A stretch of DNA of 64,000 nucleotides from Kitasatospora sp. GP82 (GTDB lineage Bacteria > Actinomycetota > Actinomycetes > Streptomycetales > Streptomycetaceae): NCBI RefSeq assembly GCF_029892105.1, contig NZ_JARZAJ010000026.1, forward strand, positions 33,380-97,379, read 5' to 3'. Numbering within the stretch: the stretch's first letter is position 1; every line of letters begins with the position of its first letter. A program made the position numbers and the translations under genes. This document shows, in pieces, positions 35,768-44,582 of the stretch. The notes beneath the pieces are model-generated. The model made no database searches. It was not told the origin of the DNA and worked only from the letters and a program-made list of their open reading frames with translations.

Positions 35768-36966
35768 CCACCACCCCGCGCCACGTCGTCATCGCCGGCG
35801 CCTCCGCCGCCGGGCTGACCGCGGCCGAGACCCTGCGCCGCGAAGGCTACAACGGGCACCTGACCCTGATCGGTGACGAACCACACCTCCCCTATGACCG
35901 ACCGCCCCTGTCCAAGCAGGTCCTCGCCGGTATCTGGCCACCGACACGCACCGCCCTGCGCAGCCCCGACGACCACACCCGCCTCGACGCCGACCTCCTG
36001 CTGGGCCGCCGCGCCACCGCCCTGCACCCCAGTCGGCGCATCATCGAAGTCGACTACGGCGAACACATCGAGTACGACGCCCTCATCATCGCCACCGGCG
36101 TCACACCCCGCCACCTACCCCAAGGACACGACCTCACCGGCGTCCACGTACTGCGCACCCTCGACGACGCCCACAGGCTCCGCACCCACCTGCTGCAACG
36201 CCCCCGCCTCGCGGTCGTGGGCGCGGGATTCACCGGAGCCGAGGTCGCCGCCACCGCCTGCGGCCTCGGCCTGGACGTCACCCTCATCTGCCGCGGACCG
36301 GCCCCACTGGCCGAACGCCTCGGAGGCGACATCGCACACCTGGTCGGCCAACTCCACACCGACCACGGCGTACGGCTGCGCACCGGCGTCGGCGCCACCT
36401 CCCTGGTCGCCTCCCACGGCCGGGTGGCCGGCCTGACCCTCACCGACGGCACCCTCGTGGAAGCCGACGCCGTCGTCGTCGCCATCGGCTCAACACCCGC
36501 CACCGACTGGCTGCGCACCAGCGGCCTGGACATCACCGACGGCGTGGCCTGCGACGCCTACTGCCAGGCCGCACCCGGCATCTACGCGGCGGGTGACGTC
36601 GCCCGCTGGCACCACCCGCAGCTCGACGCCCCGATACGCCTGGAACACCGCACCAACGCCACCGACCAGGCGATCACCGCCGCCCGCAACCTGCTCGGCG
36701 CCCACGAACCGTACGCGCCCGTCCCATACTTCTGGACCGACCAGTACGACACCAAAATCCAGGCCCACGGGATCTGCACCCCCGGCGCACAGATCACCGT
36801 CGTACACGGCGACCCCGCCCAGCGCTCCTTCGTCGCCCTCTACAGCCACGACGGACGCGTCACCGGCGCACTCGGCTGGAACAGCCCCCGCGAACTGCGC
36901 CCCTACCGCGAACTCGTCGCCCACCCCACCCCATCGGAACACGCCACCGCCACCGGCGGTCCCTGA
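35764..36966 (+). CDS. FAD/NAD(P)H ferredoxin reductase of the P450 operon
   Basis: 400 aa. The FAD fold starts with HVVIAGASAAGLTAAETLR, and LPYDRPPLSKQVLAG is the family FAD-ring contact. The NAD(P)H fold is LAVVGAGFTGAEVAATA; ATGVTPRHLP and GIYAAGDVARW bind FAD again. The C-terminal dimer domain ends near 390. This is the putidaredoxin-reductase class and, with the ferredoxin, completes an electron chain for the P450. Confidence 0.93.
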   Translation: MTTTPRHVVIAGASAAGLTAAETLRREGYNGHLTLIGDEPHLPYDRPPLSKQVLAGIWPPTRTALRSPDDHTRLDADLLLGRRATALHPSRRIIEVDYGEHIEYDALIIATGVTPRHLPQGHDLTGVHVLRTLDDAHRLRTHLLQRPRLAVVGAGFTGAEVAATACGLGLDVTLICRGPAPLAERLGGDIAHLVGQLHTDHGVRLRTGVGATSLVASHGRVAGLTLTDGTLVEADAVVVAIGSTPATDWLRTSGLDITDGVACDAYCQAAPGIYAAGDVARWHHPQLDAPIRLEHRTNATDQAITAARNLLGAHEPYAPVPYFWTDQYDTKIQAHGICTPGAQITVVHGDPAQRSFVALYSHDGRVTGALGWNSPRELRPYRELVAHPTPSEHATATGGP

Positions 36967-37020
36967 AAGCGGTAGTGCCCGGGGGCGGATTCTGAAGGCG
37001 GGGCGCTGCGGGCCCCGTCT

Positions 37021-37647
37021 TCAGAGCTCCGCGCCAGCCTCGGCCAGAGCGGCGAACGCAGTCGGCAGCAGCCGGGCGAACGTGCCGACCGGCATGTCCT
37101 CGGTCTCACGTCGCCGGCGCACCGTGCGGATCACCGCCCGGACCGCCGACAGGGCCGCGTTCGCGATCACCGCCGCCCGTAGATCAACATCCGGCCCCGG
37201 CGCCAACCGATCCACCAGCAACCGCGCGAGGCGCTCCTCGAATTCGGCGAAGGCACGCACCAGCCGGTCAGTGATGACGGCCTCGGCGCCCTCGAACGGA
37301 TGGACCAGGGCGACGAGAGTGGTCCGCGGGGCGGTCGCGACCGCGGCGAGCATGGCCTCGCGCACCGCCGCGAGCACGGGCTCCTCCCGCGGTCGGCGCT
37401 CCAGCGCCAGTTCAAAGCTGTCGAACCACTCCGCCATGTCCGGCAGAAGAAGGTCTTCCTTACTGTCGAAATAGCGGAAGAAGGTCCGCGGGGACACCCC
37501 TGCGGCCTCCACGATCTCCGCGACCGTCGTCTCGGCGAAGCCCCGCTCCGCGAACAGACGCGCCGCCACGGAGCGCAGCTCCCGCCGGGTCTTGGCTTTC
37601 TTGCGCTCCCGCAGGCCAAGGGGGGCGGCACCGTCGGATCCAGTCAT
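37021..37647 (-). CDS. TetR-family repressor, likely of the P450 operon
   Basis: 208 aa. The helix-turn-helix ETTVAEIVEAAGVSPRTFFRYF lies near residues 38-60; the helical ligand domain follows. It is convergent with the reductase gene, 54 bases apart. Boxes resembling the P450-operon palindromes lie 20-50 bases upstream of its start, which fits autoregulation plus control of the P450 genes. The ligand would be the P450 substrate or a related compound. Confidence 0.9.
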   Translation of the reverse strand: MTGSDGAAPLGLRERKKAKTRRELRSVAARLFAERGFAETTVAEIVEAAGVSPRTFFRYFDSKEDLLLPDMAEWFDSFELALERRPREEPVLAAVREAMLAAVATAPRTTLVALVHPFEGAEAVITDRLVRAFAEFEERLARLLVDRLAPGPDVDLRAAVIANAALSAVRAVIRTVRRRRETEDMPVGTFARLLPTAFAALAEAGAEL

Positions 37648-37666
37648 ACCGTCAAGATAGCCCCAA

Positions 37667-37696
37667 TGGCATCACTGTCGATTGACATGACTGCCG
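37667..37696 (-). promoter_or_regulatory. Degenerate tandem operator before tetR
   Basis: TGGCA-TCAC-TGTCG at 37667-37680 and TGACA-TGAC-TGCCG at 37683-37696 each keep one good half of the TGGCA-N4-TGCCA box found before the P450 operon. Period is 16 here against 26 there. Weaker sites at a repressor's own gene are common. Confidence 0.55.
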
Positions 37697-37786
37697 AAAT
37701 GCCCAGGTCGCGCGCGCAGCGCACGGGCGTCGGCAGGGCAGGCCCTCCCGCCATATCAACAACGGCGCCAGCAATGGCGGGCCAAT

Positions 37787-38089
37787 GTGGACGATCTGAG
37801 CGTTGCCGGTTGGCACCTTGTCCGGCGGAATCCCGAGGAGTTCGGCGGCTTCTCGGTGTCGCGGGGACGGTGCGCGCGGAGCGGCTACCACGCGGTGCCG
37901 CTGGACCCGGGGCGAAGTCCTGACCTGTGCGGGGGCGGCGCTCCCGGCTGTCGTCCGGGGTGCGGGTTCGACGAGACGGGCCGGGTCAAGGAGTTCACCG
38001 TGATGCTCCGCCCGAAGTCCGCGGTGCACGCCCTGAGCGAGGCGGTACTCGCCGGCCTGGTAGCCGATTGGCCTCATCCCCAAGCCTGA
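37787..38089 (+). pseudogene. NTF2/SnoaL-like protein relic (C-terminal part)
   Basis: The end of this frame (DETGRVKEFTVMLRPKSAV then HALSEAVLAGL) matches the last strand and helix of nuclear-transport-factor-2-like proteins. The preceding 55 codons are Gly/Arg/Cys-rich and do not resemble the fold; no good ribosome site is seen. Relic of a larger gene. Confidence 0.55.
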
Positions 38090-38134
38090 CGGCCGCTAAC
38101 GGGGGGCCGAAGACGGGAACAGCCGACCCTGCAC

Positions 38135-38440
38135 CCTGGCCCAAGGCTGAAACCCCGCCGCCAGGACGTGGAGATCCTGGCCCTGCGCCATCAGATCACC
38201 GTGCTGGAGCGGCAGCTGAGCGGACAGCGGGTACGGTTCGAGGCGAGCGACCGGGTCTTCCCGGCAGCCCTGCTGCACCGGCTGCCGGCGCACGCGCTGC
38301 ATCGGATGCGCTTGCTGGTACGGCCGGACACCGTTCTTCGATGGCACCGTGACCTGATCGCCCGCCGCCACACCACCCGGTCCCGGCCCAAGCGCGGCGG
38401 CCGACCGCGTACCGTGCGCTCCATCCGCGCCCGCCTGGGC
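38135..38440 (+). pseudogene. Integrase/transposase relic (IS481-like, N-terminal part)
   Basis: Reads RRQDVEILALRHQITVLERQ, then RVFPAALLHRLPAHALHRMR, LLVRPDTVLRWHRDLIARRH and GGRPRTVRSIRA, the N-terminal helix-turn-helix region of a common streptomycete integrase-core transposase. The DDE core that should follow is absent: directly after TVRSIRA the sequence becomes antisense NTF2-like coding sequence. An insertion/deletion junction lies near 38435. Confidence 0.75.
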
Positions 38441-38569
38441 ATAGCGCAGTGTGAACTCCGGTGCCATGATCTTCTCGGCCAGATCCAGGTTGAGGTTCCA
38501 CATCGCCGTCCACTGGTCGAACAGGTGGATACCGACCTGGCGCGTGTCGTTTCCGCTCACCGTGGCCAT
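38438..38569 (-). pseudogene. NTF2-like protein relic (N-terminal part)
   Basis: From ATG 38569 the minus strand reads VGIHLFDQWTAMWNLNLDLA, then EKIMAPEFTLRYAQAG, the first helices and strand of an NTF2/SnoaL-like protein. It is cut after about 45 codons by the transposase relic. It lies on the opposite strand to the C-terminal relic at 37787 and may not be from the same gene. Confidence 0.6.
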
Positions 38570-38643
38570 CCTTACGCTTCGGGATCTACAAGGGACGTGA
38601 CACTACCGAGCAGCTACGACAATCCTCACTGACCGGTCTGACC

Positions 38644-39078
38644 ATGCCGACGGTGCTGGCGCTCTCCGTACTGGTCTCGCTGCTCATGATGGCCGGGACG
38701 GTCCGGCTCTGGCCGAGGCTCGCCAAGCGCGGCTGGGCGGCCGTGCTCGGCCGGATCGCCACCATCCTCGGCACCCAGCTCGCGGTGGTCTGCACCCTGG
38801 CCCTGGTCGCCAATAACTACGGCTCCTTCTACAGCAGTTGGGCGGAACTGCTGGGCGCCGGCCAGGACGGCTCGGTCACGATCCAGGACAAGCTCGCCGG
38901 TGACGGCAAGCCGCTGGGCGTGCAGACGCTCGGCAAGGACTACGTGCACGGCTGGGCGGTGATGGGCGACTCCACCGGTGGCTACCGCGCGCTCAAGTTC
39001 GCGATAAAGCACCCGGATGATCGGCCGTTGACGAGATCGAGTCGGCGGGACCCTCACGAGCGCCGGCATACGCTCTGA
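38644..39078 (+). pseudogene. Membrane-anchored esterase relic with internal deletion
   Basis: 144 codons. The N-terminal part has two membrane spans (LALSVLVSLLMMAGTVRL and LGTQLAVVCTLALVANNYG) followed by FYSSWAELLGAG, as in esterase-D-like alpha/beta hydrolases with a membrane domain. Directly after LGKDYVH comes GWAVMGDSTGGYRALKFAIK, the nucleophile elbow, which should lie over 100 residues later. The acid and His are missing at the end. Both ends of the reading frame are cut down; not functional as a hydrolase. Confidence 0.65.
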
Positions 39079-39110
39079 ACCGGGCGGATGATCAATCGGC
39101 AGGTGCGACC

Positions 39111-40133
39111 TCAGCGGATGGCGAGCACCATCCGGAAGCGTGCGCCGCCGGAGAGCATCTTCTGGTAAGCCTCGTCGGTCTGCTCCAGCGGCACGATCTC
39201 GACCATCGGGCGGATCCCGTGCAGGGCGCTGAACGCCATGGTGTCCTGTACGTCCTGTGCGGTACCGGACGGGTGGCCGCGGACGATCATGCCGCGCATG
39301 AGGAGCTGGGTCGGGCTGATGCCCAGCGGGGCGGGGTCCGCGCCGATGACCACCAGCTCGCCGCGGTGGGCCAGCCCGTCCACGGTCGCCGTGATGGCAG
39401 CGGAGTTGGCGGCGGTGGCCAGGACGACCTTGGCGCCGCCGAGGGACCGCAGCGCGTCCCCGACGGGGGTGTCCCCGGTGCTGTCGATGTAGTGGTGCGC
39501 GCCTAGCTGCCTGGCGAAGTCGGCCTTGCCGGCCCCACGGGCGATGGCCACGGTCTCCAGACCCATCGCGGCCGCGTACTGCACTCCCAGATGGCCCAGG
39601 CCACCGATACCGAGAACGGCGACCAGGTCACCCGGCCGGGCGGAGCTGCGCCGCAGCCCGTTGTAGGTGGTCACCCCCGCACAGGCCATGGGCGCCGCGT
39701 CGGTCGCCGCCAGCGTGTCGGGGATCCGGGCCAGGGCGTCGGCCGGCGCGATCACGGCCTCGGCGTAGCCCCCGTCGTACGCCCACCCGGGGACCTTCAG
39801 GTTCTCGCACACGACGAAGTCGCCCTGTCGGCAGGGCGTGCAGTGGTGGCAACTGCCGCCGAACCAGCCCACCGCGACCCGGTCGCCCACCTGCCAGCCG
39901 TCCTGCGTTCCCTCGCCGAGCTCCTCGATGCGCCCGGCGATCTCGTGCCCGGGGACCAGCGGAAACCGTACGCCCGGGAACAGGGCGTCCACGAAGGCGC
40001 TGTCGCTGTGGCAGATCCCGCAGGCGTCCACGGCAATCCGTACCTGGCCGGGCCCTGGCCGCGGCACCTCACGCTCGACGATCTCGAACGGCTCGCCGAC
40101 GGCGGCGACCTGGGCGACTCGATAGCTGCTCAT
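39111..40133 (-). CDS. Zinc-dependent alcohol dehydrogenase (MDR, AdhT/CAD-like)
   Basis: 340 aa. ATG 40133 is preceded by GGGGAG. Catalytic zinc ligands Cys38 (CGICHSDS), His in VPGHE and Cys in PMACAGVTTYN; structural zinc cysteines in CHHCTPCRQGDFVVC. NAD(P) fold at VLGIGGLGHLGVQYA. It oxidises alcohols or reduces aldehydes. No clear operon partner: the gene upstream (peptidase E) is 251 bases away on the same strand. Confidence 0.92.
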   Translation of the reverse strand: MSSYRVAQVAAVGEPFEIVEREVPRPGPGQVRIAVDACGICHSDSAFVDALFPGVRFPLVPGHEIAGRIEELGEGTQDGWQVGDRVAVGWFGGSCHHCTPCRQGDFVVCENLKVPGWAYDGGYAEAVIAPADALARIPDTLAATDAAPMACAGVTTYNGLRRSSARPGDLVAVLGIGGLGHLGVQYAAAMGLETVAIARGAGKADFARQLGAHHYIDSTGDTPVGDALRSLGGAKVVLATAANSAAITATVDGLAHRGELVVIGADPAPLGISPTQLLMRGMIVRGHPSGTAQDVQDTMAFSALHGIRPMVEIVPLEQTDEAYQKMLSGGARFRMVLAIR

Positions 40134-40383
40134 CTGGATCTCCCCGGGCTACGGGTACGACAGCCCCTCGAACCAGCAGACCAGCTCCGCCCCGATCACG
40201 CGCGCCGAACTCAGGAGGCGAGCCCCGCACACCGGGCACGGACCCGCCCATGCGTTGCCCGCCCATGCGCTGCCCGGCCGGTCGTGGGCCGACCCGGTCG
40301 GCGTCTCTTCGCCGAGACGGTCCCGCTCCTCAGATCGCGACGTCCGGCAGATACGTCGACGCCTGTCGTCGGCAGGCTGCCGC

Positions 40384-41034
40384 TCAGTGGATGCGTGTGT
40401 CCTCGCCGTCGATCACGAGAGCCTGCCCGTCCCGCAGGGTGAGGTGTGGGGTGCCGTCCGCACGGTAGCCTGCGGCGACGACACCGAGAGCCTCCGTCTC
40501 CGGGTGGCCGGGGGAGTCGACATGGGGCACCACGGCCTGGTCGAGGATGCCCAGTCCTTCCCAGACCACCGGGTCGCCGTAGGTCTCGGGGACCACCTGC
40601 GGATCGTCGCAGTAGTCCAGTCCGTGCAGACTGGGAGCGAGCACGCACGGGCCGGCGCTGTAGCCGGCGTAGACCACCGCGTCCCGTCGCAGCAGCTCGG
40701 TCAGCGCCGCGTCCGCGCCGCTGCGGGCGAGAGCGTATCGGAGCATGAACACGTTGCCGCCGCGGAGCCAGACCGCAGGGAACCGGGCGAGTGCGGTCTG
40801 GACGGCGTCCGTGGGCCGGCCGAAGAACTCGCGCAGGTCGAGTTCGGTCGGCCGCAACCCCAGCGCGGTGAGCGCGTCGACCTCGCGCTCCACGCCGGCC
40901 AGCCGTTCGTGCTCGGGCTGGGCGTCCATGGCGTTTGCGATCACGGCGATCTCGGCCGGGCCCCGCCCGTCCAGCAGCGAGAGCAGCCTGTCCGGACTGT
41001 CGCCCAATCGAAAGGAGGAGAGATACATACGCAT
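40384..41034 (-). CDS. Peptidase E-like protein (S51 family, class I glutaminase fold)
   Basis: 216 aa. The nucleophile elbow is YAGYSAGPCVLAPS with Ser in the GxSAG motif, preceded by the RGGNVFMLRY loop; a His in VVPHVDSPGHPE completes the usual site. Family members cleave Asp-X dipeptides or act as cyanophycinase-like enzymes. ATG 41034 and ATG 41028 are both possible starts. Likely cytoplasmic and monocistronic. Confidence 0.85.
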   Translation of the reverse strand: MRMYLSSFRLGDSPDRLLSLLDGRGPAEIAVIANAMDAQPEHERLAGVEREVDALTALGLRPTELDLREFFGRPTDAVQTALARFPAVWLRGGNVFMLRYALARSGADAALTELLRRDAVVYAGYSAGPCVLAPSLHGLDYCDDPQVVPETYGDPVVWEGLGILDQAVVPHVDSPGHPETEALGVVAAGYRADGTPHLTLRDGQALVIDGEDTRIH

Positions 41035-41601
41035 CCCAGAACCCTAGTTGCCTCCGTTCACCCGTGGTTCAGCCGGGCACCTCGGGGTGTACCGGCGAGG
41101 GCCTGACGGTCTTACCGAGCAGCTCAGTGTGAAACTCCGAGCTGCTCGGGACCGGAGCCGAAGTCGTCGGGAGCAACTCGCAAGCCGTCGCGCCCTGTTG
41201 GGCGGCAAGGAACTCGGTGGCGGAGCGCGCCGTTGGCCGCCGGCGCGCGGTACCTGTCCGACCTGCCCGCGGTCGCTTCCTGTGGCCGACCACTCGAGGA
41301 GTCACAGCACGGGCTATCGCACCGAGTTCACCGGCCGTATCAGCGTCGACCCTCCGCTCGACCCCGAAGAGGCCGCCTACCTGCGGAAGCTGCGCCACCT
41401 CGGCTGCCATCCCTCGATACCCCACGTCGACTCCACGGACCCCAGCACACACCATGGCCGGTCAACGGTGCCGCCTCGTTTCGGCAGCCCGCATCGTGCC
41501 TGCGGCCCCGTGTTCGCGGCCGCCGTTGACCTGACGGTTCGGTGTGCCGGGCGGTACGACGCCACGGACCTGTCGGTCCACGTACGGTGCAGTGTCCTCG
41601 T
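41035..41601. other. Intergenic region with a short conserved-protein relic
   Basis: Around 41296-41400 the plus strand reads SHSTGYRTEFTGRISVDPPL then DPEEAAYLRKL, the start of a hypothetical protein family common in streptomycetes; nothing of the rest follows. Relic only. The remaining sequence shows no gene. Confidence 0.4.
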
Positions 41602-41679
41602 TCAGCACTGGGGCCGTCGACCGTGGTTGGCGGCGCTCTTGCGACGTGTCTTCTTCTTACGGCGTCGCTTCGATGACAT
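41602..41679 (-). CDS. 50S ribosomal protein bL37
   Basis: 25 codons, MSSKRRRKKKTRRKSAANHG then RRPQC. ATG 41679 is preceded by AGGAGAGG at ideal distance. The length, the KRRRKKK block and the C-terminal ANHGRRP match the tiny actinobacterial large-subunit protein bL37 seen in mycobacterial ribosome structures and annotated in streptomycetes. It packs against 23S rRNA. The upstream region has an AT-rich promoter patch near 41700-41750. Such genes are easily missed because of size. Confidence 0.85.
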   Translation of the reverse strand: MSSKRRRKKKTRRKSAANHGRRPQC

Positions 41680-42609
41680 GACCTCTCCTCTCTCTGCTCT
41701 CTGCGATACGTTTCGCCTGATATCCAAGTTTTCACATCGATGTCCTGTCGGCGACCGGATGTGTCGTGTCAGCCGTTCTGGGGCGTCGTGGGATCCGGTT
41801 CGGCGGTGCGGCCACCGCCGGGGCGGGAGCAGTTGTCGAGAGGTGCCGTGAGCGCGTCCTGCTCGGCCTGGTTGGTCGTCAGGCCGCATCCGGTTCTCAC
41901 CGTGACCAATGGCACGAAGTGCTCGGCAGTGCGCCACGGCGAGGCCACCGGCCCCGGTCGGTCGCAGCCGGCACCGCGGTTGCTGGACGGATGGGCACAA
42001 AGCCGGCCAGGAGGCAGGCATTTGTCATGCAAGCAGGTCCGTCTCACCGGGTATACAGCTGGCAGGCCCGGTCGGTACTCCCCCCACGGAGCAGCAACCG
42101 GGCCTCAGCTGGGCAACAGGGTCCGGTCGGCGCTCCCCCCACGGGGCGACGGCCGGGCCCTAGCGTCGTTCCATGCCAGCAGCACGCAGCGTACATGACA
42201 CATCTACGCATGGCTACCACAGTGTTGACCGAACGTTCGGGTGCCTACCGCCGGCCATCGTGCCGGTGGATCTGCCGCGACGCCGAGGCCGGGGCGGTTG
42301 GACCCCAGGGCCAGGCGGCCATCGCTGCCGCCCAGCACCGCCAAGCCGAGATCGGCGGTCCGCCTGTCGCGCTGTCCGGAGGCATCCTGCGCGCGTTGCC
42401 CTTTCTCGGCGAAGTGGGCCGATCGCACCGAAGGTTGACGGTCACCAGTTCGTCCGACCGCGCACGGGGCCGCCAGTCGGGCCGGCCCGACACCGTGGCG
42501 GGGGGTGGCGCGTGAGCGGGCCGGGCCGTTGGCGTGGGCGCTCACCGCTTGGCACGCGACGAGGCGGGCCCCGGTCCGCTCCTTCCCGGAGGCCGACCCG
42601 CGAGGGGCT
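41680..42609. other. 930-bp gene-free stretch
   Basis: Apart from the bL37 promoter (about 41690-41760) and an imperfect tandem repeat at 42069-42159, I see no supported gene. Long open frames here run in every direction and lack starts with ribosome sites or recognisable motifs, as expected from high GC alone. Confidence 0.4.
42069..42159. repeat. Imperfect 36-bp tandem repeat, period 55
   Basis: 42069-42104 and 42124-42159 share 28 of 36 bases, including CTCCCCCCACGG and CCGGGCC. Function unknown; could be a recent local duplication. Confidence 0.5.
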
Positions 42610-44100
42610 TTAACCGGCCAGTGGCAGCCGTACCACCAGATGCCCCCCGTCTCCGCCCGGCGGCTCCTCCGCCGCCGCGCTGCCGCCCAGCGAGCGGGCG
42701 ATGGTGCGCACCAGCGCGAGGCCCAGGCCGGCGCCGCCGGTGGCCCGGTTGCGGTCGGTGTCCAGGCGGACGAAGCGGTCGAAGACCCGCTCGCGATCCT
42801 CGGGGGGGATGCCGGGTCCGTCGTCGTCCACGGTCAGCTCGGCCCAGCCGTCGGCGGTACGCAGCCGGACGGTGACGGCGGTCGCCGTGTGCTGGGCCGC
42901 GTTGTCCAGCAGGTTGCGCAGGATCCGGCCGACCAGCACCTCCCGCCCGGGCACGGTGGCCTCGGCCGGCTCGAAGCGGAAGGCGAGGCCGGGGTCGGTG
43001 TGGGTGCGTTCGGCGAGCTGTTCGGTGATCAGGTCGTGCAGCTCGACGGTGCCGTCGGCGGTGGCCGCCTCGGTGCGGGCGAGCAGCAGCAGGTCGTCGG
43101 CGAGTTCCTGGAGGCGTTCGGTGTCGGTCAGCGCGCCGGCCACCACCGCGGGCCAGTCGGCCTGCGCCGGGTGCGCCAGCGGGACCTCCAGTGTGCTGCG
43201 CAGGGCGGCGAGCGGGCTGCGCAGCTCGTGCGAGGCGTCCGCGACCAGCCGGCGCTGCTCGGCCAGCGCCCGCTCCAGCTTGCCGAGCGTGACGTTGGTG
43301 GTGACCGCCAGCCGGGCGATCCCGTCCCGCGCCCTGGGCACCGGGACCCGCTGGTGGTAGGCGCCGTCGCCGATCTCGGCCATCCGCCACCGGATCGACT
43401 CCACCGGGCGCAGCGCCAGCCCGGTGGCCAGCCAGGCCATCAGTGCGACGAAGAGCGAGGCGCCGGGAGCCAGGTACCAGCCCAGGACCCGGGTGACCGT
43501 GGCGGCGGCCTGGTCGGCCTCCTGCGGGTCGATCATCACGTAGACGGTGAGCCGCTGGGCGGGCAGCCCGCTGACGCCGGAGTACTGCTCCAGCTGCGTG
43601 CTGTTGTACGACGCGGTGAGCGCCCGGTGGAACTGCACCGACCGCCCCTTCAACAACACCGAGTCCCGGTCGGGAGCCATCCCGGCCGGGAAGTGCAGCG
43701 TGACCGGGTTGAACAGGCTGTGGCTCCGGTGGGCGAGGTCGTACTCGATGTTGCGCCGGTCCTCCTCCGGGTCGATCGGCACCAGGCCCACGCCGTAGCC
43801 CTGATGCTGATAGACCTCGTTCAGCTTGTTGGAGCGCAGCCAGCGCCCGTCCCGGGTCATCACCACGAACGTCGCGTCCTGGTACGCCTCGTCGGGGCCT
43901 TTCGGGATCTTGGCCCACACATTCTCCATCGCCGTGAACGCCCGGTTGCTGGCCTTGCGCTCCAGGTCGCCGTGCACGGCGCGGCCGACCCAGAAGGCCG
44001 CCACGCCGAAGGCCAGCGCCGAGGCCGCCAGTGCGGCGAGCGCGGCCCGCATCCGCACCCCGGGGATCAGCCGCCCCAGCAGCGGCCGGTCAGTTCGCAC
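42610..44100 (-). CDS. Two-component sensor histidine kinase
   Basis: 496 aa from GTG 44100. The first membrane span lies near residues 18-40, and an extracytoplasmic sensor (45-205) follows. The second span (LGWYLAPGASLFVALMAWLA) leads to HAMP and a HisKA domain with phospho-acceptor His near 291 in DASHELRSPLAALRS. The ATPase has the N box RILRNLLDNAAQH, G1 DDDGPGIPPED, and G2 GGAGLGLALV. The start overlaps the stop of a response regulator relic, so the partner was once co-transcribed. Without it the kinase must signal to another regulator or is idle. Confidence 0.92.
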   Translation of the reverse strand: MRTDRPLLGRLIPGVRMRAALAALAASALAFGVAAFWVGRAVHGDLERKASNRAFTAMENVWAKIPKGPDEAYQDATFVVMTRDGRWLRSNKLNEVYQHQGYGVGLVPIDPEEDRRNIEYDLAHRSHSLFNPVTLHFPAGMAPDRDSVLLKGRSVQFHRALTASYNSTQLEQYSGVSGLPAQRLTVYVMIDPQEADQAAATVTRVLGWYLAPGASLFVALMAWLATGLALRPVESIRWRMAEIGDGAYHQRVPVPRARDGIARLAVTTNVTLGKLERALAEQRRLVADASHELRSPLAALRSTLEVPLAHPAQADWPAVVAGALTDTERLQELADDLLLLARTEAATADGTVELHDLITEQLAERTHTDPGLAFRFEPAEATVPGREVLVGRILRNLLDNAAQHTATAVTVRLRTADGWAELTVDDDGPGIPPEDRERVFDRFVRLDTDRNRATGGAGLGLALVRTIARSLGGSAAAEEPPGGDGGHLVVRLPLAG

Positions 44101-44248
44101 GGGGAGCCGGCCGGTAGCCGATGCCGCGGACGGTCTCGATCGGGCAGCGTGTACCGGCCCGGTCCAGCTTGCGGCGCAGTGTGGCTATCAGGCCCTGGCT
44201 GAGGGACTGCGCGAGTCGTTCCTCGTCTTCGACCATCAGAAGGTGCAT
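44090..44248 (-). pseudogene. OmpR-type response regulator collapsed in frame to 52 codons
   Basis: From ATG 44248 the frame reads MHLLMVEDEERLAQSLSQGL, the receiver start with its acidic pocket. It then continues directly with IATLRRKLDRAGTRCPIETV and RGIGYRPAPRAN then stop, the last helix and wing of the OmpR-type DNA-binding domain. About 170 residues between are missing, including the phospho-acceptor Asp. The frame is kept across the junction near 44188. The kinase gene starts within its last codons. A microprotein could still be made but cannot act as a regulator. Confidence 0.88.
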
Positions 44249-44582
44249 CAGTTCATGATAAGTCAATTCTGAAACTGCTGAAGTCCGTTGACCGATGTGC
44301 CGGAAGAATCCGTCCTGAACGGATCCTCAGGTTCATTCGGAATTCCTTCGGCGGAGCTTTCCTGGTTCCCACCGTGTGAGAACGATCCGATCCGCCAATT
44401 CACTTGAACAGCGCCCTGCGCTGCTGACATTACGGGGCGAGGTGAGTTCCACACACTCGATGAACATCTCGCCCGGCGCGTTGAGACTCCAGCATGCGAT
44501 CCGCGGAGCTGTGGACGGTCCGGCATCCCATCAACACCTCGGCCGTTGCCAGTGCCTGCTTCTGCACCGACCTGACGGTCTG
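44249..44582. other. Intergenic region upstream of the two-component relic
   Basis: Holds the likely promoter of the regulator-kinase pair; direct repeats of GAACGGATCCTCAGGTTCATT type near 44315 could be old binding sites. No gene seen. Confidence 0.35.
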
